From Clostridiales bacterium (lineage in GTDB: Bacteria > Bacillota > Clostridia > Lachnospirales > WQUN01), in assembly GCA_031289625.1 (NCBI GenBank), contig JAITPB010000116.1, positions 1 to 17,725 on the forward strand: 17,725 bases of DNA. The letters run 5' to 3'. Positions 13,472 through 17,725 of this stretch are shown in pieces. Made by a program: the position numbers and the translations under genes. Below the pieces are notes generated by a model. That model made no database searches and was not told the origin of the DNA. It saw only the letters and a program-made list of their open reading frames with translations. Every line of letters starts with the position of its first letter. Position 1 is the first letter of the stretch.

Positions 13472-14145
13472 TACAGCGCTTCCAATCGGTAGCCGAGTCC
13501 GCGCACTGTTGTGATTTTGAAACCGTACTTTTCGGAGGGAAAACGCTCGCGCAGACGGCTGATGTGGACGTCAAGCGTTCGCTCGTTGCCGTCAAAGTCA
13601 TAGCCCCAAATGTCTTCGATGAGTTGGCCTCGGCTAAACGTCCTGCCGGGGAATCCTGCAAGTTTGAACAGCAGTTCAAACTCTTTCATCGGAATGTCCT
13701 CGTTCACGCCGTCCAAACTGACCGAAAAACCGCTCCTGTCCACCATGAGTTTGCCGATCGTGAGCACTTGCGACGCTTCGATCTTATAACGCCTAAGCAG
13801 GGCCTTGACGCGCAAAATCAACTCGTCGCCCTCGAACGGTTTTGTCAGATAATCGTCCGCGCCGAGTTCAAACCCTTTGACTTTCGAGGGCAATTCGGCT
13901 TTCGCCGTAAGCAGCAGAATCGGCAGATTCTCATAGTATTTCCGCAGACGGCGGCAGAGTTCGTAGCCGTCCATATTCGGCATCATAATATCGATGACAG
14001 CCATATCGGGATTTTCAGCGGACATTTTCGCAAGCGCGTCTCGCCCGTCAAACGCTTCGCAAACTTCAAAGCCGCCGTTTTTCAAGAGAGTATAAACGAG
14101 TTCACGAATATTCGGGTCATCGTCCGCAATTAAAATTTTGCTCAT
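13471..14145 (-). CDS. OmpR-family response regulator
   Basis: The 224-residue regulator has a receiver domain with the acidic pocket DDD (8-10), phosphorylation site Asp52 (AVIDIMMP), Thr80 and Lys102 (TKPF), followed by a winged-helix DNA-binding domain ending RTLDVHISRLRERF and VRGLGYRLE. The ATG at 14143-14145 is preceded by GGGGGTGA; a longer reading from 14295 would lack this site and add about 50 residues unlike the family. Two 11-bp-spaced repeats in front of it, matching those before the exporter genes, suggest autoregulation. Together with the kinase and exporter it forms a self-contained stress response module. Confidence 0.94.
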   Translation of the reverse strand: MSKILIADDDPNIRELVYTLLKNGGFEVCEAFDGRDALAKMSAENPDMAVIDIMMPNMDGYELCRRLRKYYENLPILLLTAKAELPSKVKGFELGADDYLTKPFEGDELILRVKALLRRYKIEASQVLTIGKLMVDRSGFSVSLDGVNEDIPMKEFELLFKLAGFPGRTFSRGQLIEDIWGYDFDGNERTLDVHISRLRERFPSEKYGFKITTVRGLGYRLEAL

Positions 14146-14164
14146 AAGTGTCACCCCCGGCGTT

Positions 14165-14197
14165 ATTGTATCACGCGAATATAAACGGAAGTTAAAT
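14165..14197 (-). promoter_or_regulatory. Autoregulatory-type promoter of the response regulator gene
   Basis: Plus-strand TATAAAC (14180) and GTTAAAT (14191) are 11 bp apart. On the minus strand they lie 9 bp upstream of TACAAT (14170-14165), the same geometry as the exporter promoter at 12348-12402. This shared layout is the main support for the call. Confidence 0.65.
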
Positions 14198-14288
14198 GCC
14201 AATGAAGCGTTTTTGTAAAATTTTTCGACCTGTTTTTCGGCAAGGATTTTTTTCGGCGCGAACAAAAATTTTTGCGGCATGGACAGCC

Positions 14289-14341
14289 TTGACAAACATA
14301 CAAACCCAGCTTATACTCATAACAGTTGAATAATTGCGCAA
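14289..14341 (+). promoter_or_regulatory. Promoter and CadC-type operator of the ArsR-family gene
   Basis: TTGACA (14289-14294), a 17-bp spacer and TATACT (14312-14317) form a near-consensus promoter. At the expected start of transcription lies TTGAATAATTGCGCAA (14326-14341), preceded by CAG, matching 12 of 16 positions of the sequence in front of the metal ATPase gene (14743-14758). A repressor bound there would block the promoter. Confidence 0.75.
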
Positions 14342-14364
14342 ATATGTACGAAAGGTCTTGTGTC

Positions 14365-14727
14365 ATGAAAGAAACGGAACTGGATCGATGCGACTGTACC
14401 ATTATACATGAGGACGTTGTGGCTGAAGTCAGAACGCTGATGCCGGAAGACGAGGTTTTGCTGAACCTGGCGGATCTGTTCAAAGTTTTCAGCGATTCGA
14501 CGCGCGTGAAGATTCTCTGCGCGCTCCAGCATTCCGATATGTGTGTCTGCGATATCGCCGCTTTGCTGCTGATGACCAAGTCTGCGATTTCGCATCAGCT
14601 GCGCGTTCTCCGTCAGACGAGGCTGGTCAAAACCCGCAGGGACGGCAAAGTCATTTATTATTCCCTGGACGACGATCATGTGAACAATATTTTTGGGCAG
14701 GGCTTGCTGCATGTTTGTGAAAAATAA
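14365..14727 (+). CDS. CadC/SmtB-like ArsR-family metal-sensing repressor
   Basis: The 120-residue winged-helix repressor would dissociate from DNA when it binds Cd, Pb or Zn. Cysteines Cys9 and Cys11 (DRCDC) near the N-terminus and Cys60 and Cys62 (MCVCDI) on the third helix form the CadC-type thiolate site. Asp104, His105, His116 and Glu119 (DDDHV and LLHVCE) fit the second, zinc-type site on the last helix. The recognition helix is TKSAISHQLRVLRQ. The ATG at 14365 is chosen because it follows AAAGG and begins just before the conserved RCDC; an in-frame reading from 14326 would include the operator. It is followed by a P1B ATPase gene, the usual partner. Confidence 0.92.
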   Translation: MKETELDRCDCTIIHEDVVAEVRTLMPEDEVLLNLADLFKVFSDSTRVKILCALQHSDMCVCDIAALLLMTKSAISHQLRVLRQTRLVKTRRDGKVIYYSLDDDHVNNIFGQGLLHVCEK

Positions 14728-14742
14728 TTTTTCAACTTTCAG

Positions 14743-14771
14743 TTGAACATATGCTCAATCTAGCATATTTA
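14743..14771 (+). promoter_or_regulatory. Operator, and possible promoter, of the metal-export ATPase gene
   Basis: The imperfect palindrome TTGAACATATGCTCAA (14743-14758) has the size and base pattern of SmtB/CadC operators. Its TTGAAC could serve as a weak -35 with TATTTA at 14766-14771 after 17 bp. It lies about 40 bases before the ATPase start. The ATPase can therefore be transcribed with the repressor gene or from this second site. Confidence 0.6.
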
Positions 14772-14796
14772 AAGAATAATAGGGAAGGTGGTTGTT

Positions 14797-16935
14797 ATGA
14801 AGACGCAGTTGGAGAACGCGCAAGCGGCAAACTATGAGAAAAGCGTTTGGCTGCTGGGACTGTGCTGCACGGTCTGCGCCGGGAAAATCGAAAAACGCGC
14901 CGGAGAGTTGGAAGGCGTTCAAAACGCGCGCCTGGATTTTGCCACGCAGAAACTGACGATCACAGCAGAGGAGCCGGAGCGGCTTCCCGCCCTGATCCGG
15001 ACGGCGGCACGGATCGCGCGGGAAGTGGAGCCAGAAATACAGGTTTCCTTTATGGAAAAAGAATCGGAGGAACTGCCAGCCGTAAAAATGCGCGCGCTGG
15101 ATATTTCACGTTTCGCGCTGGGGGCTGTGCTGTTCGCCGCGGGCTTGATTTTTGATTTCGCTTCGCCGGTGAAGCTGCCGCTCTTTTTGTTGAGCTATCT
15201 GCTCGTGGGAGGGGACGTGATCTGGCGCGCTTTGAAAAATATCGGGAGAGGCGAGGTCTTTGACGAGAATTTTTTGATGAGCCTGGCATCGGCGGGCGCG
15301 TTTGCCATTGGAGAATATCCCGAGGGCGTGGCGGTCATGTTGTTTTATCAAGTCGGGGAGGCGTTTCAGCGCTACGCGGTGGGGCGATCGCGCAAATCGA
15401 TAGCCGCTCTGATGGACATACGGCCGGATTTTGCAAATTTGATGCCTGCCAGTCAAACGGATGGCGGGCAGACTGTGCGCGTTTCCCCGGAAGAAGTCAG
15501 TGTTGGGGATTTCATCGCCGTGAAGCCGGGCGAAAAAATACCGCTGGACGGCGTCGTGCGGGAAGGGCGTTCCACCTTGGACGTTTCCGCGCTGACAGGC
15601 GAATCCCTGCCCAAAGACGCGGCGCCTGGCATGGAAGTTTTATCCGGTTCCATCAACCAAAATGGTTTGCTGACCATAGAAGTTACGAAAGAATTCGGGG
15701 AGTCCACTGTTTCCAAAATTTTACGCCTGACGCGTGAAGCCAGCGGCCGAAAAGCGCAGGTTGAGAATTTTATCACGCGGTTTTCACGGTACTATACGCC
15801 GGCTGTCGTATTCGCGGCGTTGGCGCTGGCCACGCTTCCGCCTCTGTTGCTGCCGGGCGCGCGCTTCACGGACTGGCTGAGCCGGGCGCTGGTGTTTCTC
15901 GTCGTTTCCTGCCCGTGCGCGCTGGTCATTTCCATTCCGTTGAGCTTTTTCGGCGGCATAGGGGGCGCTTCACGCCGGGGCGTTCTCGTGAAGGGCGGAA
16001 ATTTCCTGGACGCCATGGCTGGGGCCGATACCGTCGTGTTCGATAAGACTGGCGTTCTCACCCAAGGCGTTTTCCGTGTGACAAAAATAACGGCGGCGGG
16101 CTGTACAGAGGAAGAGCTGCTGCGTTACGCGGCGCACGCGGAAAGCCATTCCAGCCATCCCATCGCCGTATCCATTCAAAAAGCCTATGGCCGTACAATT
16201 TCGGCGGAGAAAATCACGGCCTATGAAGAAATCGCGGGGCTGGGCGTGCGCGTCGCGGCGGACGGAAAAATGGTGCTGGCGGGAAACGGCAAACTGATGG
16301 AGGCGGAGGGCATTGCCTATACGAAACCTGACGGACCAGGAACGGTCGTCTATGTGGCGATTGACAGCGCGTTTGCAGGGAGCCTCCTCATTTCTGACGA
16401 AGTGAAGCCGGACGCGAAAAAAGCCGTCGCGGCATTGCGGGCGATCGGCATCCGTCATATCGCTATGTTTACCGGCGACACGCGCGCCGTGGCCGAAAAA
16501 ATTGGCCGTGAACTGGGGCTGGACGATGTCCGCGCTGAACTGCTGCCGCATCAGAAAGTGGAAGAACTGGAAAAATTGGAGACATCAAAAAACAGCGGAA
16601 ACATTATATTTGTTGGCGACGGCATTAACGACGCGCCGGTTCTGGCCAGAGCGGACGTCGGCGCGGCCATGGGCGGGATCGCTTCCGACGCCGCGATGGA
16701 AGCAGCGGACGTTGCGCTGATGAATGACGAGCCTTCCAAAATCGTGGACGCCATTCTCATCGCGAAAAAAACGCGCCGCATTGTCTGGCAGAATATTGGC
16801 TTTGCGCTGGGTGTGAAAGCGATCATCTTGGCGCTGGGCGCATTGGGGCTCGCGACGATGTGGGGAGCTGTGTTCGGAGACGTGGGCGTGGCGATGATCG
16901 CCATACTCAACGCCATGCGGGCCATGCACGCGTAA
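14797..16935 (+). CDS. cadA: Heavy-metal (Cd/Zn/Pb) exporting P1B-type ATPase
   Basis: The 712-residue pump has one N-terminal heavy-metal domain with GLCCTVC (Cys24-x2-Cys27) in place of the common GMTCxxC. Then come membrane helices, the actuator loop TGES (267-270), the metal-transport motif CPC (372-374, SCPCALVIS), the phosphorylation site DKTGVLT with Asp416, an HP locus in SHSSHP and the hinge GDGINDAPVLARADVGAAMGG. CPC with this layout is typical of the divalent Zn/Cd/Pb class (CadA/ZntA) rather than the copper class. DKTGVLT is a mild variant of DKTGTLT. The ATG at 14797 follows GGAAGG; GTG at 14788 is the less likely start. It works with the CadC-like repressor just upstream. Confidence 0.92.
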   Translation: MKTQLENAQAANYEKSVWLLGLCCTVCAGKIEKRAGELEGVQNARLDFATQKLTITAEEPERLPALIRTAARIAREVEPEIQVSFMEKESEELPAVKMRALDISRFALGAVLFAAGLIFDFASPVKLPLFLLSYLLVGGDVIWRALKNIGRGEVFDENFLMSLASAGAFAIGEYPEGVAVMLFYQVGEAFQRYAVGRSRKSIAALMDIRPDFANLMPASQTDGGQTVRVSPEEVSVGDFIAVKPGEKIPLDGVVREGRSTLDVSALTGESLPKDAAPGMEVLSGSINQNGLLTIEVTKEFGESTVSKILRLTREASGRKAQVENFITRFSRYYTPAVVFAALALATLPPLLLPGARFTDWLSRALVFLVVSCPCALVISIPLSFFGGIGGASRRGVLVKGGNFLDAMAGADTVVFDKTGVLTQGVFRVTKITAAGCTEEELLRYAAHAESHSSHPIAVSIQKAYGRTISAEKITAYEEIAGLGVRVAADGKMVLAGNGKLMEAEGIAYTKPDGPGTVVYVAIDSAFAGSLLISDEVKPDAKKAVAALRAIGIRHIAMFTGDTRAVAEKIGRELGLDDVRAELLPHQKVEELEKLETSKNSGNIIFVGDGINDAPVLARADVGAAMGGIASDAAMEAADVALMNDEPSKIVDAILIAKKTRRIVWQNIGFALGVKAIILALGALGLATMWGAVFGDVGVAMIAILNAMRAMHA

Positions 16936-16952
16936 AATAAATCTAAAAATCT

Positions 16953-16990
16953 AAAAAACGGATAGCGCCGTAACAGCGCGTCCGTTTTTT
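16953..16990. terminator. Bidirectional intrinsic terminator between cadA and the M23 peptidase gene
   Basis: AAAAAACGGA (16953-16962) pairs with TCCGTTTTTT (16981-16990), with an inner GCGC/GCGC stem. T-runs close the hairpin on both strands, so it serves the ATPase gene on plus and the peptidase gene on minus. Confidence 0.9.
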
Positions 16991-16996
16991 GTTTTT

Positions 16997-17725
16997 TCAA
17001 GGCAGGTATTGTTCGGGGTTTACTGCGGTCCCGTCTTTTTTGACTTCATAATGCAAATGCGGGCCGGTGCTGCTGCCGGTGTTGCCGGATCGGGCGATAA
17101 TTTGCCCTCGGACGACAGTGTCGCCCGTTTTGACCAGCAACTTTGAATTATGTCCGTAATATGTTTCCAAGCCCATGCCGTGCTGGATAATGACCAGATT
17201 GCCATAGCCGCCCTGAGATCCGGCAAAAGTCACCGAGCCGCCTCCGGTGGCGACAATCTCCGTTCCAGTGGGCACGGCGATATCCAGGCCGGAGTGGAAC
17301 TCTGAGCCGCTTCCCAGGGGGTTTTGCCTGTATCCGAAAGGAGAAGTGAGGCGCCCTTTGACTGGCCAGATGGTGGGGTAATTGCTAATGATGGGCTTCA
17401 TATCCTGAATCTCGCTTGTTAATTGACTAAAAGCGGCCTGCTGAACATCCAGCAGATCGCTTAAATATGTAAATTGCGCTTCCAAGTTTGTGTCGAGAGA
17501 CGATTCGGCTGGCGTGCTGACAGACATGGCCAGCGGCTGGATTGGAGCGCTTGAAGCGACCTCTTCCGCTAATGGAGGCAGAAAGGATATTCGATGCAGC
17601 TCGTTTAAAATCGTCTCTTTGTCTTTTGATAATTCGTCAAGGGCCTGCTGCAAATCCAGCGCCTTTTGGGAAAAAGAGTCTAGCTCTTTTTGATAATTGT
17701 CCGTCTGTTGATCCAGAGCGGATTG
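16997..17725 (-). CDS. M23-family (LytM-like) metallopeptidase with coiled-coil region (partial, N-terminus off the window)
   Basis: The frame is open to the window edge and 242 residues are visible. The first part is Gln/Leu/Asp-rich and likely coiled coil (SALDQQTDNYQKELDSF and onward). A Ser/Pro/Ala linker and a second helical stretch follow. The C-terminal M23 domain begins at GRLTSPFGYR. The zinc-binding motifs are complete: HSGLD (His144, Asp148 of the visible part) and HLH (His223, His225). Such proteins cut peptide cross-links in cell-wall peptidoglycan or, as EnvC-like factors, regulate amidases; the intact motifs favour an active enzyme. It is secreted in known cases, but the signal or membrane anchor would be outside the window. 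The TTG at 17653 is not taken as the start, as coding continues above it. Confidence 0.92.
   Translation of the reverse strand, partial: QSALDQQTDNYQKELDSFSQKALDLQQALDELSKDKETILNELHRISFLPPLAEEVASSAPIQPLAMSVSTPAESSLDTNLEAQFTYLSDLLDVQQAAFSQLTSEIQDMKPIISNYPTIWPVKGRLTSPFGYRQNPLGSGSEFHSGLDIAVPTGTEIVATGGGSVTFAGSQGGYGNLVIIQHGMGLETYYGHNSKLLVKTGDTVVRGQIIARSGNTGSSTGPHLHYEVKKDGTAVNPEQYLP

Noticed and set aside
14263..14274. A5T5 palindrome as an operator
   Set aside because: CAAAAATTTTTG is simple AT-tract sequence in a T/A-rich leader. It may bend DNA, but nothing supports a specific site.

Overview
The window looks like a chromosomal segment of an anaerobic Gram-positive bacterium of the Bacillota, probably a clostridial lineage. 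The evidence is strong Shine-Dalgarno sites, SigA-type promoters (one is TTGACA-17 bp-TATAAT), a lipoprotein-type binding protein, a YezD-family small protein and a CadC-type sensor. The genus cannot be told from the sequence. No rRNA, tRNA, insertion sequence, CRISPR array or phage gene was seen, and no gene-free stretch exceeds 300 bases.

Region 1 (1-9244, minus strand) is the most interesting part. Read in the direction of transcription it encodes: a YezD-like small protein; a hairpin terminator or attenuator; cysteine synthase; an SsuB/TauB-type ABC ATPase; a NifD-like subunit; a NifK-like subunit; an SsuA-type substrate-binding lipoprotein; an SsuC-type permease; then, after a 180-bp gap with its own candidate promoter and a perfect 22-bp palindrome, a NifH-like Fe protein; a NifB-like radical SAM enzyme; and the start of a second NifK-like protein cut by the window edge. 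The NifD-like subunit keeps the P-cluster cysteines and the cofactor-binding cysteine. It lacks the residues matching Gln191, His195 and His442 of the Azotobacter MoFe protein, so it should not be a nitrogen fixer. The interleaving with an organosulfur-type importer, cysteine synthase and YezD points to a nitrogenase-like reductase acting on a sulfur compound. The nearest described parallel is the methylthio-alkane reductase (Mar) system. The substrate is an inference.

Region 2 (9295-10605, plus strand) diverges from region 1 and encodes a short G3E (CobW-type) GTPase overlapping a His-Asp-rich protein. Together they look like a CobW metallochaperone split in two, possibly serving metal supply to region 1.

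Region 3 (10680-14197, minus strand) is an OmpR-family response regulator and an intramembrane-type histidine kinase, followed by a DrrA/DrrB-like ABC exporter. The promoters of both parts carry 11-bp-spaced direct repeats placed 9 bp upstream of the -10 box, which suggests that the regulator activates itself and the exporter.

Region 4 (14289-16990, plus strand) is a heavy-metal resistance unit: a CadC-like ArsR-family repressor and a CadA/ZntA-like P1B ATPase, each preceded by a similar operator-like sequence. A bidirectional terminator separates it from a convergent, incomplete M23 peptidase with a coiled-coil N-terminal part (16997-17725, minus strand).
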